Below are positions 35,509 to 48,146 of a DNA stretch of 64,000 bases, piece after piece. Source of the stretch: Coptis chinensis (taxonomy: Eukaryota; Streptophyta; Magnoliopsida; Ranunculales; Ranunculaceae). The notes beneath the pieces were generated by a model that was not told the DNA's origin, searched no databases, and saw only the letters and a program-made list of their open reading frames with translations. Where the stretch lies: assembly GCA_015680905.1 (NCBI GenBank), contig CM027377.1:64067501-64131500 (forward strand), in the 5' to 3' direction. The position numbers were made by a program, and so were the translations under genes. The stretch's first letter is position 1; every line of letters starts with the position of its first letter.

Positions 35509-37055
35509 ACTTTTGCTTGTTTTGTCCTTTTTGATTCATTTCCAGTTGTTTGATTCTTGTCTTGTACTCTTTGAAGTATTTAAGTTGTTTGTCCATCGTA
35601 ATCACATTCTAAAAAAAGGGAAAAAAAAATCAGCATGAAGTCAATACATAATGAGCTTTGGGGGAGAATTACGTCAATCTCGAAACGTACATATGGAAAT
35701 AGCTGAATTATCTACTATCTAGTACAAACTACAAAGTTACTTTTCCTAGATTTATGCCACAGAAATACTCATATTCCTCCTACGTGCAATTAACAAATTA
35801 TTGGTTATCAGATTAGACTAGTATTAGTTTCTTTACAAGAGTGCAGCATTGTCACTAATGCGGTGGGGTGCTACCTTGTCGCTACTCTGTCCCTTCCATT
35901 AGAAATATACTTCAAATTGGATAATTAGGTTGACATTTAACTATGAACGATCCTGTTACTTACAATAGGTAGGGATTTATTGAGAAACAGATGAGTGAGA
36001 TTGCTTTTCATTCAAGAGTTCCAAGGCCACGAGCACTTTCTTAAGTTTTTAATTGGAATATAAAGTATGGAATTCTTTCACCATCTAACCTCTGTGTGTG
36101 TTTGTGTGTGTGCACGCGCTCTTAAATCTTTTGTTTATGCACTACTGCACAAGAGATTTCTTTTTAACTCTTGTTTTTAACACAAACCGTGCTTTTTTCT
36201 ACTCAACTTTCTCATTATTGTATTTCTTTAGGCTTTACTATTACTTCGAACACTTGTGAGTTATTTTGTTTTGTGACTTTGCTCTACTAGCATCTTTGTT
36301 AGAGTTCTAGGGGGGCATCTCCTGAGGGGCAGACTAAACCCTAAACCCGAATATTTTAGGAAGTTTATATTATTGTAAACCCTTGTTTATATATACATAT
36401 ATATTGAAGTGATACAAGGCCAAAACTAATAAGACCGATGAAAAAATCTAAACAGATGAAAAAATACTTTAGACGTACATTTTCAAGAAGAACACTTTGC
36501 TTGGTGGTATGTGCATATTGTTTCGATCAATTTTTATTTTCCAGAGCACTCTTGAGCAGTGAGCACCACTATAGTATGGTTTCTTAGAGCACTGCTACTG
36601 CTTCAAGCTAGCGTATATACGTATCTTGATTCTCGTGATTCTTCAAGCTAGCCTCACATAGCTTGAAGCGTATATGTATGATCTTGTCTCAAATTAATAT
36701 TGCAGCACAATGTGGCAAAACTTAGATTGATGCCAAAAGATGGGAGTTCATCTATGTGAGGCTTGAAGCTTTACTTGTACAAGCTAGGACTATGTTTCTA
36801 TTGATCATGCTTATTAAAATACAACTAGCTTGTCAAATTAAAATAGCTGTCAGCGCATTCAATAGTTACACCTGTCCTATACTATCTATCAACTGGAATC
36901 TACAAAAACATGCATTATATTACTAAATGTTAATGAAGAGATGAGGAGAAATACATCTATTTGTCCTGTAAGTGGATCGTATCCTGATCCAGCAGAAACG
37001 AAACTAACACTGGTCATTAGCTCCTCCACACCAAGTGTTATATCTAAATATGGTG
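35509..37055. other. MULE interior left of the CACTA element, non-coding
   Basis: No ORF is supported. It contains a GT-rich microsatellite (36,093-36,115), a telobox-like CTAAACCCTAAACCC near 36,335, and interleaved inverted repeats built on CTTCAAGCTAGCCTCACATAG (36,641 against 36,751; also TAGCTTGAAGC). Confidence 0.4.
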
Positions 37056-37400
37056 CACTACTACAGAAAAGTGCATAGATAGCATGGGAAAAACGCTATA
37101 AATTTTATTTCATAGCATTTACAAAACGCTATCTATGGCCATGCTATGCTTTTTAAGATAGCGTTTGTGTCCAAAGCACTATCAAATTAATAGCATTTTG
37201 TCTGAAAATGATAGCGTTTTTTATAACGTTTGTTAAGAATGCAATAAATTCCATAGCGTTTCTACCTCAAAACGATAGCATTTTTTTCATGCTATTAAAC
37301 TTCTATAGCGTTAGGAAAATGCTATTGTTTTTGTTAATATAAAATCAGAATATTCAAATGCATACTAAATTTATTAAATTAGCGAATGAAAAAGAAATTT

Positions 37401-37470
37401 AATCCAGATAGATTCGAACCATCAACCTCTCAATTATTTGAGCGCTCTTCCATTTTGAGCTTATGGATCC
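37401..37470 (-). pseudogene. tRNA-like sequence inside the CACTA element
   Basis: On the minus strand from 37,470: acceptor half GGATCCA, D arm AGCTCA...AAGAGCG, anticodon stem CTCAA/TTGAG with only a 4-nt loop, T arm GATGG-TTCGAAT-CTATC, and 3' acceptor TGGATTA. The arm order and the GGTTCGAAT box are tRNA-like. Three bases are missing from the anticodon loop, so the identity is lost and it is not functional. Chance resemblance is unlikely but not excluded. Confidence 0.45.
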
Positions 37471-40400
37471 ATTGTATTACACAATCTCATTATACTTGAG
37501 TAATCAATCTTATTATACTTGAGGAAACCCAAGAATGCATAAATTAATCAATGGTACCAAAGGATTTGATCAAAACTTAATTACCAATTCCTTTCCTTGG
37601 CATATGATCCAACAGTACCAAAGGGTTTGATCAAAGCTAAACAGGGTTGCCATTATCTTTGAAGTTTCGTTCTTCTGGCTTTATGAAGACTAGCAAAAGG
37701 AAAATAAAATAAAACATCTTTTAGTCCATATTGTAGAAAGAAAGGAAAGCTAAAAACTGACTTACCTAAAGTAAGTGGTCACTAACAATATCTGATTCTA
37801 TAGAAACAAATATATACATGCATTTAACAACCAACAAAAAAACTTTTTCAATATTTAACGACAGGGCTCAAACACTATTATTTTTATTTCTATTGTTTGG
37901 ACACAAGCTAGCATTTTTCAGATTGTGGTTGTTGGACTAAGCTAGTATTATATCTTGGTTTGTTTAGATGAAAACAAGGTAAATAGGACCCACGCCATAT
38001 GCAATTAATCGGTGACAACAAACAATCCCCGGTTGCATGACACGATTTAAGCATTTGTGAAACCATAAGCAACAAAACAATAACAAAACTGCATGATGCT
38101 TACAGAGTTGTTCTTGTCACAAGTCAAGGGGCAATTCAGGTACATTTAGAGCTTCCATTATCGCCTCTTAGTTGCTTTTGTCAAACCATATTAGGGCCTG
38201 TGTCATGGACAACCTCACTAACTTTCTAAATTCAGAATCAACTATGAAACCCATTACAGATTTTTTTCATGAGTTATTACCGCCTAACAAAACAAAAAAA
38301 AATATATCACTTGAATTAACAAAATGGATTTGAATGTCATTTGGAGAAAGCGAGAACCCGATTATCAAATCTATCAATATTGTTCTGAACCGAGGAAGCC
38401 ACATAGCATAGAAATTGAATAATCATTATTAAATAATATTTCAGGTCCTTTTCAGTTGCAATGCAGCACATTGTCTTGAAAAGCAATCCAAGTAATTCAA
38501 TAGCTTAAACATTTGTAGTTGAACTTACAAACCAACATTCAATATGTCTACATATATGCAAATATTATGAAAAATAATAGGAGAATACCAAATGATTAGG
38601 ACCATAGCTAACCTAGAAATGTTGGAAGTCGGGAGCATCAAGTAAGGTCTTAAACTTCAATTGATAGAGAAGAAGCTACAAGGCCAGCAGCATGAATTAT
38701 ATTACTTGAAGTAATATGATTCACTTTCTTAGAAACTTTACTAGTCACTCCTGTAATGCAAAGTTTCAAATGATTGGTCTGGGTGATGTAGCAAGAGTAT
38801 AGTAGATAACAATTTAAGAAGTTCTAATGAACTACACTGCTGTACTACTTGAAAATTTGGTCTAAGGGAGCCTCTTATAAGACCTTCAAATTCAATTGCC
38901 TCTAGTTTATATAGTGAAATTTGCTCAACAATAAATCAAGTATTCCTTGAGAAAAAATCAATGAAAAAGAAGTAACCCTTCACAACTCTGTAAAAGCGGT
39001 GCTTTCAAAATAGCGTTGGGTGTATTCAAGTAAGCGTTTAACCTTTCAATGCAACCAAAGTAGACTAACCACGTTGAGAATGGAAAACTGGACATCCCAA
39101 TATGAAACTTCTTACTACGTGTACAAAGGACCATGCCATGGAAAAATGACTAGTCCATCATAGACATACACACACACACACAAGTCTAAACCTAGAGAGT
39201 AGTGACTACCTTTCTACCATGGACGCAAATCAAGCCTATCAACACAGCAAGCACGAGCATCACATACATAGACTAAAGTAGCTATGGACACAAACCAGGC
39301 CTAATATATAGGAAAAATAAGTTGTGAAAACAAAACAAACCTATCAATATACTTTTTTTATCATAATTAAGAGGAACTCTAGAATCTGCACACACAAACA
39401 TCCTTGTGAAACTAAAATAACTATCATACTGCAACAATTATCAATCAAAAAGTGAACCGTGAATGGATTGAAACCTTTTCAAAATTGAAATAAATTTTTT
39501 AAGATGCAAGGTCAAAGCTTTTATCTTTAGTTCTTTACACAAGTACAAATACTACATTCACAAACAAGCAAAGATATGGTCTGTCACATTATAAAATCCA
39601 AGGATTTGAAATTATTACTTACATGTCTCATACTGGGCCAATTGAACAAAAAGCTTTTAAGTCGTGAATCCTGAAATGAACAAAGAGAGAAAAAGAGAAA
39701 TTGACAATAAGTTTCCCAAATTTGGTAACAATCCATTCCAAATCCTACAAGTATAAGAAGAATGTCCATTGCAAACCTTTAATAACCACATAATCCACAG
39801 AAGCAACCGAAATAAAAAGGGTGGGTGAGATAGTATACATACAAATGAAATAGACTGTCCTCCCAACCAATAAGGTGGTGAATGAATAGTAGGCACTAAA
39901 GCAATTAAAATGCCAACTTAATGATCACCATCACTAGAGTGACAAGATACTACAATAAACTGAAATACATTGTGAAGCAACATTAACAAGCAACAACACC
40001 TTTCGCGCCCATAAAGCTAAGGTACACATTATTACCATTAGCATCTATCCTGCAAGTAAATGAAAATCAATTTTGTAAAGGCTAGGGTATAGTACATGCA
40101 TACTGAATTTAATCCCATCTTCTACAATAAAACTACATTCGAGCCTCATACATATTGAACTTATAAGTCTTTCAGCAACTGAAAATAAGGGCTGTAAAAT
40201 ATAGAGAGACAGATTCTATATCCATAAAACAACGTAACTTTGGGATTGATTCATGAATGTTTGAACACGAATAATGAATGGACTGGATAGTTGACACTAA
40301 CGTGCGTACTGCCCAACCTTCACTAAGGATTGGTTATTGAAGCAGTTTTTTGCAGGTCTTAAGAGAGACGAATAACCTATAAATTCTAATTAGTATGAGT

Positions 40401-41069
40401 AGACTAAGATCTGAAATTATAGAGATGGAAACATTACCTTAACTAATCTAAAAGAAAGCAAACACCAATCAAAAGTCAAAACATGTTTATGATGAATAGA
40501 TAAATGTTTTCCACACTAACAAACAGAAGAAGAAATCCACAATTCAAAAAAAAAATGATAAATGATAAATCTTCAATAGAAAAGTTGGTTCAAATCAACA
40601 AAAAAACAAACCTTTGACTGACGCTTCATTCCAAGGGTTCAAATTCTGCCATACTTTGCTTCAATCTATCGTCATTTGCAGGTTTATTAGCCCAAACACT
40701 TTCTTATCGAATTCCCGAATCCCTCTTCACTTTGATGGGTTCACACAATTATGAAACCACGAAAATTGAATAGTTGGAAGTGGAATACATAGAATCAAAT
40801 CAATTTGAGGTGGGGAACCCTAGATAAGGACGAGAAAGACAACCTGCGCGACTAGAAGAGGCAACATGTTTTATTTTATTTTTTGTTTTATGATGTTTCA
40901 TATGTTAACACTATACCACATGTGTTAATACCGAAACTCACACGCATTAAGTTAGTCGGTACCCCATCATTGCGTTCATATCTAAAAACGCAATTAAACT
41001 TGGTGGAAACAATTGCGGGAAGGACAAAAACGCTATCTCAAAAAATTTAATAGTGTTTTTTAACAAAAG

Positions 41070-41110
41070 CAATCAAATAGAAGCTATCTATTGTCATTTT
41101 TCTAGTAGTG
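41070..41110. repeat. Internal CACTA-like right end
   Basis: GAAGCTATCTATTG...CTAGTAGTG repeats the design of the true right end at 43,925-43,953, preceded by a similar ACGCTATCTC stretch. It is followed by TCC, which does not match the GTG TSD. It may be the end of an older or merged element. Confidence 0.6.
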
Positions 41111-43956
41111 TCCGTGAAATTTTAGAAGGAAAAAGTAAAACCAGTATGATAAAAAAGAAGGAATAATAAACATACCCTCAATTAATTGCTTGTAGATTCT
41201 CTGATCTTTGTATTAGAGATAACAATCAGCCACCGCAGATGCTTGGCCTTCATAATACTCTTGAGCAGTTGTTCTAACGGCAAATGTGCTCACTTTTATA
41301 GGTTGATCACCTGTTTCTCCCCTTCTCTAACAAGAATCGCCAAGATTTGGATCGGCTTCTTACCTTGTAATCTGAGCAACGTCAAATGAATCCATAAACC
41401 AAAAAAATACCAACAGTAAATTAAAGGTTGAGTGCAAGATCTATCTTTGCAAGAATTAAAGGTCAAGTGCTCCAACTGCAGTAACAAACATGTGTAAGAA
41501 AAAAAATACCAAAGGGAAGCAAGCCCATGGCAGCAGAAGCCGGCAGCAAAGAACACCCAAAGAGCAGGTGCACCCCAAAGACTGCACACACACTCACCAC
41601 ACCAACCAGGCGCGAGCATCCTCAGTACCACTATATTCTCAAAGGCAAAAAAATAAGGAGTAACAAAGTTACAAAATAAGATGTTTTATATATTCCCTCA
41701 TTGCATTCCGACTTGACAAAAGTTACCAAATCGCTTTAAGTAGATAAATGCCTCAAAGATCGACCACCTATTCTCTAGGCATTTGAACCATAAACCAAAT
41801 TTCGATAAATGAAAAGAGAAACCACTCACCACCACCTGCACACACTCACATACACACATACCAGCTAGCAGTACACTCACATTACCACATCCACACACTC
41901 ACACACTAGCTAGCAGACACCCACATCACCACCGCGACAAAGACTCATGCACTAGCTAGCAAGACTACCAAAGACACCAGTCCAGTACCACCACATGTCA
42001 CTCGGAACAAGATAACCATACAAATATACAGCTAAGTTAATGTGAAACTTTTATTCAATATAATTAGAATGAACAAAAAACCTGAAATTTAAGAAAACAA
42101 CCCATATACACTTGGGTCATGCATCCATATGCTAGGTTCCTAGGCCAAGTAAACAACTCAAAACATATACGTTTAAGGTAATAGGTATCAAGAGTTCCAA
42201 GGGTGAAACAAATGTAGCAACAAAGAAGCAACAGACATAAGAGCTATAGTTACCCGAAAAGAGCTATATAGATATTCTAATTGACCAGTCCAACTTGCAT
42301 CTAATGTGTTTCACAATCCAATAGCCAAAACTAACTAGTGGGTGTGACATACATAATTGTGGCAAGAAAAGTTATCATTATTATATGACATTTGGGCATA
42401 GTAGAAATGGGATCACCTATTGATGAATTGAAGATAGATTAGTAAGAAGAGTTACACAAACTGTAAAATGTCTCATGAATAAATAAAGGAATGCACGAAT
42501 AATATCTAGATGCATAAGACATTATAAAGGAATAAAAGACACGATTAGTAGAAACTAATACAAGAACTGCTTTTTCCGGACCTTCAATGTTTTAGAAAAA
42601 CACTCAAACAACCAATACACACCACTTAGATACTAGCATTATGCATTCAGGTGAGTAAAACCGTTAATGTATATATTGTACTTTGGTATGTGATATGCTA
42701 ACCAACATTCATATTTTGGACAAGCGGCTAGGGAAGAACATCATGTCAACTTCTTACATAAGGTATGCAGCATCACAAAATCCAAAAACAATAATGATAC
42801 AAAATTACAAACAAGGTATCTAAAACAATGAAAGCGAACCTCTTCAAGCGTGAACTATCATTTAACCATGCAAGTTTCCGCGAGTCATAACCTTCCTTTC
42901 CTTCAATTCTATTAATTGGCCCAACCCTTCAAAACCAGTAAAAATATATATACTTAAAAATCAGAAAATGAAAATGCTGCTTAAATTCAAAGAAGATGTC
43001 ATTGTTATTTAAGGGCATGGAAGGTCAATTTACTCTCCTACTTCTTCAAGGGCATGGATGTAGACAAAGGCAATGAAAGCTTGTTGCAAAAGAATATTCA
43101 CCATTGCTAATAGGTCGGCTAAATTTGCTTCAATCTTCACCACTCTGTCATTTATCATGGTATCACCACGACAAGGTAATTTTTCGTAATTGTTTCCGAA
43201 CATTTAGATTACTAACCATTTTGAACAAGTAACAGAGGAACTCCAAACAACCATACCCAGTCAATGTGATGGCAATCGAATGTTTTAAGGAACAATATAG
43301 TGAGAAAATCATACAGAAAAGAGAGCTTCAAGGTTTCTGATCTAAGGTTGCCAAACACTGTACCACAACTTTAAAGAACCCTGAAAAAAATTCAAAAGAA
43401 AGTTTTTTTTTTAATTAAAAACAAAGATGAAATTGTAACAATTGAAGATGGAGTTTTTTAAGAAGGAGAAGATGAATTACGATAGAAGCCTTTGCTTTGT
43501 TTTGAGATGAGAGGAACGAACAAATTTTGATGGGGCGGTGATGGTAAACATGGTGGTGGGATGGTTGGAGGTGGTGGCGTTTTCGGACTTGACAGTGGAA
43601 AGTGAGAAATTCAAACGTGGTGGTGGCTGTGTTTGTTTAGTGATTAGTGAGGGTTTTTGTTTTTTTGGGGAATGAAAAAAAAATAAAGCTCTTTTGATTT
43701 TTGGGAATTTCCATTTCTTTTTGAGGTTGGGCTAAAATTGGGCGTTGAAGTCCAACAATGACCCACCGACCATAGCGGTTGTCCAAAAACATAATCAATT
43801 TTATTGCGTTATTCATCCAAACGCAATCCTCAGTTTTCCAAGTACAGAGATTAATAGCACGGAATGAATAAACGCTATCTCTAAAGTTTTTATAGCATTT
43901 TTTTTATAAATGCTATTAAATAAAAGCTATCTATGTGCCTTTTTGTAGTAGTGGTG

Positions 43957-45108
43957 GCACATATTCCTTAATGCCCAAATGTGAAGCTGCCACCAACAAA
44001 GTAGAATAAATAAATTAATCTGATCTTAAGATTGATCCAAAATACAACAGGCCGGCTTCTTGCACTACTATTTTCGAAGATGTGCTTACCTATATAGTCC
44101 GTTGTGAGCTTTCCATTTGTAAACCTTCCAGTTGGAATATGATTAAGAAAATCTTCTCCATAGGGAGGGAAATCAGATCTAAATAATGCAGTACCAATGT
44201 AGTTGTTGTTTCGGGATCAACTGCTGAGTCTCGAAGACAAGAATGGCTAGAACCGAGGGCTTAAAATTGTCAAGGCTCAACTTCGGATCTAGAGCAAGGC
44301 ACAATAACAATAAACATGAAGAGCAAGAGGGGAAGGAATGTGTAAGAGCATACCATGTTGGCTTGGCTAGCTAAGGCCTAAGAGTGATGAACAAAATTAG
44401 TGAGAGTTCGCTGGAGTGAGTGATTGAAATGTTTAGGCCTCCATTTCTCAGTAGAAATGTCCTTTTTGTTACGTGCATTTATTGATCACTTGGAACATGG
44501 ATATCAACTTGTTATTTGCTCTGTAGATTGACATATATAGCATCTTCTCACAATTTTGAAACTGCAGATAGGCATTTTTAGTTTGTAGCCATTAATGTAG
44601 TATCCCTCATCTTCAATTTAGTTCTCACTTAATGCTTTATTTTTTACATGAATTCTAGTGTTTGAGTACTCTTGGTAGCTTATCCCATTTTCATGCATGT
44701 TTGTTTGCTTAACTGGTTTTTTATTTATCATCAGTTGAAAGCTAGCTGAGATTTAGCAACTCTCAATCAACTATTCCTTGGCATGCTGTACTAAGTACTG
44801 CGTAGTGTCTTGTCTTTATCGTCCATTACTACTTTGTTGGATGTCAAACTATTGATAAACTTGATTGTAATATAGAAGCTTATTATTATGTTTGACACGA
44901 CTGCTAGATAATATGATATAGCTACCATGGACTTATAGGCTAACGATTACTTGATTGAGATTTCCCTTTTATATATGTTCAGCCTCGATTTGATTTATAT
45001 AGCTACCATGGACTTATCGGTTCTTCCCAGTGTTGTATTTTACTTTTTCTAATATAGGTGTAAATTTGATTAAATAGTTACTAATACTTGTTTTATTTTT
45101 CTTTGTAG
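43957..45108. other. MULE interior right of the CACTA, probable PMD leader intron
   Basis: No ORF is supported. A 21-bp direct repeat ending GCTACCATGGACTTAT occurs near 44,916 and 44,996. The stretch ends in a pyrimidine-rich tract and TTTGTAG at 45,108, two bases before the PMD start codon. Confidence 0.4.
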
Positions 45109-45110
45109 CG

Positions 45111-47413
45111 ATGGGTCCTCGATCAAAGAATGTGAAGAATGTAGCGAAAACTACATTCAAGAGTGTGAATAAATTGTTTGGTAGCGGTTCCTCTAGTGGT
45201 GACGCAATTGAAAAAAAGAGACAAACGGCAAAGGGCTTAATGGCATCAGCACATAGAGAGGACCACAAAGAAAAAGAGGTTCTTGAGGCTCCTGAAGTTA
45301 ATTCATCGAGTGAAGATAGTGATAACAATGTATATTTAAATGTAAATATGGACAAAGGAAAGAGTATAGTGGAAGAGGAGGGGGATGAGGAGGGTGATGA
45401 GGAGGATGATAATGTGGAAGAATATGTGGTAGAAGTCGTACCACCAGTGGAAGAAGCACATCTGGTATTGGATTTTGTAAGAAAATCCAATGATGATTTG
45501 AAGTTTAAAAGAGGTAAGCATGGGGGTGGCCCGTATGAGTCAGAGTTGTTGTATGACTATGCGGTGCATGTCGCTTGCGATGTTTGGGAGAGAAGGGTAA
45601 TATTTTATTTTTCTGTAGTACTTTGATTTTCTTTTACAAAATCTTTTGTTTCTGCTCATATATATCTAATGTGTGCTTGGTTCTTTCAGGAGGATCGCGG
45701 AGTGTTGAAGTGTGTTTCGCACTTAGCGAAGTTCTCCCAATGGAATTTCAAGAATGAATTTCAAAGGTCTCCGAGATTTGCCCAACAGTTGAGAAGGACT
45801 GGGTTGTTTAATATCGTGGTAACTTATCATGAGCCTATGGATCCTCCATTGGTCTCTGCGTTTGTGGAGAGATGGTATCCGGAGACCAACACCTTCCATA
45901 TGCCATTTGGGGAGATGACTGTGACTTTGGACGATGTTGTGCAAATCTGTAGAGTCACAGTTAGAGGAAGAGCGGTGCAAGGGGATAGTGAGTTGAACTT
46001 AGAAGAATCGATAAATCTCATACATCGTGCTCTGGGTCTCCCTGTTGATTTGATTAAGGCGGAGATGAAAGCTAGCAAGTTCACTTCAAAAGTAAGGCTA
46101 GAATTCATTCGGAACCATTTTGCTAACAAGGTTCATGATAGCCCCATATGTGATGCTGTTGGGAAGGTAGTGGAGAAGGCCTCGAGTTTCCAAGAAGTCC
46201 AACGGGCAGTCCGAGTTTTTATCCTATTTTTCTTTGGATGTGCCGTTTTTACTGACAAGTCTGGGACTGGAGTGCCTATTTGTTATCTGAGGCCGTTGTT
46301 GAAATTCAGTGAGATAGGAGAGTATGCATGAGGTTCAGCAATTTTGGCATTTTGTATAGAGGTCTTGGGGCTACCACATGTGCGAAGGTGAAAGGGGTTA
46401 CAAGCTATATGACTCTTCTACAGGTAAAACTTTAGTATTTTAGAGATTTTTTTTTTAATGTTAATTTTATTACTCTATCAATATGTTAACTATTGGTGTA
46501 TATCTATGCGTGGATCTATGAGTATTTTTTGGTACTCAGAGGAGTCCCGAACATGGACTATAGCTCGTCTGAGCCGCGTGCTAATAGACACACAGTAGTC
46601 GCTCTACACTATTATGATACAACGCATGCATTGCAGTATTATCGAGCGATACTGGATGATATGAATGATTACAATGTAAGTATTTAAGTTTGTTTATATT
46701 ATTTTTTTTAGTAATTGATCATTAGAATTGTTAATGACACATTTGATTTTGTTTCAGGTTGATTAGTATCCCTACTATAATATCAGAGATACAAACTCGA
46801 TCGATGACATTGCATTTTTTGAGGAATTGCTATGTTTTTTCAACATTGTCAAGTTTTACGCTGTCGCAAGGGTGGTGCGTCAGTTAGGTCACGTGTAGCT
46901 TATACCCGTAGATCCTCCAACACCAAATTTGAGAACAAGAACTGTGGCAGGACGTGGGTATGAGGTGAACTTGACCAATATTGGGCCACTTTACTGGGAG
47001 TCATGGAAGAATCATGTGATCCAACTCTGCAATCGAGGACCTATCTCGTCTTATCCATGGGAGTGTCATCAAAACTACATGACTTGGTATGCGAAGAATT
47101 CTCACGTTCGATTGGTGAACCCTGAGCATCTTCCTATTCATCCCTCCCTGGAGACAATGCTTAACTGTTCACCGATTGTAAGTATTGTGATTTTTAATTG
47201 AGTTTCTCTAAGTGTGATTTTTTGCATTCGATTGGTAAATTATCTTGATTTCCTTTTTTTCGACAGAACGACGTCAACAATGAAACTAGTCGTTTGCTAG
47301 AGAGAGGTCTGCAATTGGCTGAGAATAATATTCCAGAGGAAGCAAAGTCCTCCTTCGAACGGGTGTACAACTTGACTAGGTGCAAGTACAGTGGTGGGCA
47401 TTATAGTTCATGA
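45111..47413 (+). pseudogene. Plant mobile domain (PMD/MAIN-like) gene, decayed
   Basis: Five coding exons can be traced: 45,111-45,596, 45,690-46,423, 46,508-46,675, 46,758-47,177 and 47,267-47,413, about 651 codons. The N-terminus (MGPRSKNVKNVAK) is basic then acidic (EEEGDEEGDEEDD). From exon 2 on comes the PMD: a GLFNIVVTYHEPMDPP block, ERWYPETNTFHMPFGEMTVT (near 45,865), and PICYLRPLL. PMD proteins (aminotransferase-like, MAIN-type) are nuclear, some are host genes needed for silencing and meristem upkeep, and many are carried by transposons. Breaks: TGA at 46,329 where PMDs usually have Trp, a one-base loss in the next 25 nt, TAG at 46,764 and 46,896, and AT instead of AG at the exon 4 acceptor (46,506-46,507). 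It lies in a MULE facing the transposase gene, a position like mudrB. Confidence 0.82.
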
Positions 47414-48146
47414 TTTATTTCAGTTTAGGGTTTGTAACTTTGTTAACTTTGTAATTTGTAACTTTGGAACGAATGGATGGATTATTTGATTTTGAATGAA
47501 TGATGGATGTTTGGAATTTGTTGTTATTTGATTTTGAATGAATGATGGATGTTTGTGTTTGTTGTTAAGTGGAATTTGTTGTTATTTGATGTTAAGTGGA
47601 ATTTGATGTTAGTTTGTATAAATATGAAAGTGTTGTAAAAATGAAATAAACTTTTAAATTTTTTTGGTCCAAACGACCCAGCCACATCGTTTGGTATAAA
47701 GGCCAAACGACCGCTTCAGATCATTTGTCCTTTATACCAAACGACCGTGTCAGATCGTTTGGCTTAATACTCAAACGACCCAGCCACATCGTTTGGTATA
47801 AAGGCCAAACAACCGCTTCAGATCGTTTGCCTTAAAGCTCAAATGACCTAACCACATCGTTTGGTATAAAGGCCAAACGACTTGACCATGTCGTTCCGGG
47901 GTAAAATCAAGTAAAATCAAATCAAATTACACTTATTCCAAATTACATCAAAATATCATATTGACAACATACGAATATTATTTACAAATCACTCGATTGC
48001 CGTCCGAATCAGCTTAGTCGTTCACTCGATTTCCAAATCAAATCAAATAAAAGCCCTAACATTATTTCCAAATAACATAAAAATAAAATCCAATTACACT
48101 TGTTCCAAATTACATCAAAATATCATATCGATAACATATAAACAAC
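47414..48146. repeat. Convergent intergenic region with dyad array 1
   Basis: This region lies between the 3' ends of the PMD and transposase genes. Positions 47,669-47,898 hold seven 26-bp units of the form CCAAACGACC-8 nt-ATCGTTTGG, separated by 8-10 nt spacers, often TATAAAGG or its complement. Further right, a diverged 50-bp direct repeat (ATTACATCAAAATATCATAT near 47,942 and 48,112) lies in the transposase 3' region. GAATGAATGATGGATGTTTG is repeated at 47,494 and 47,535. Confidence 0.8.

Larger units (their letters stand above)
37056..43953. mobile_element. CACTA element, non-coding, nested in the MULE
   Basis: The ends are CACTACTACAGAAAAG (37,056) and, inverted, CACTACTACAAAAAGG (43,953), both leading into CATAGATAGC. 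GTG precedes and follows it, the 3-bp TSD of CACTA elements. Subterminal regions are full of ATAGCG / CGCTAT words, the usual transposase-binding repeats of this superfamily. In 6.9 kb I find no TNP2-like or TNPD-like transposase; the longest frames are about 110 codons and unconvincing. It is therefore a large non-autonomous copy. A second right-end-like sequence at 41,070-41,110 suggests a composite. Confidence 0.8.

Noticed and set aside
36590..36775. MicroRNA precursor
   Set aside because: The complementary arms are interrupted and overlap other repeats. There is no single clean stem with a plausible mature arm, and expression cannot be judged.
41296..41631. 111-codon minus-strand frame in the CACTA element as a transposase piece
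   Set aside because: Trp/Cys/Leu-rich and patternless, with no resemblance to TNP2-type transposase motifs.
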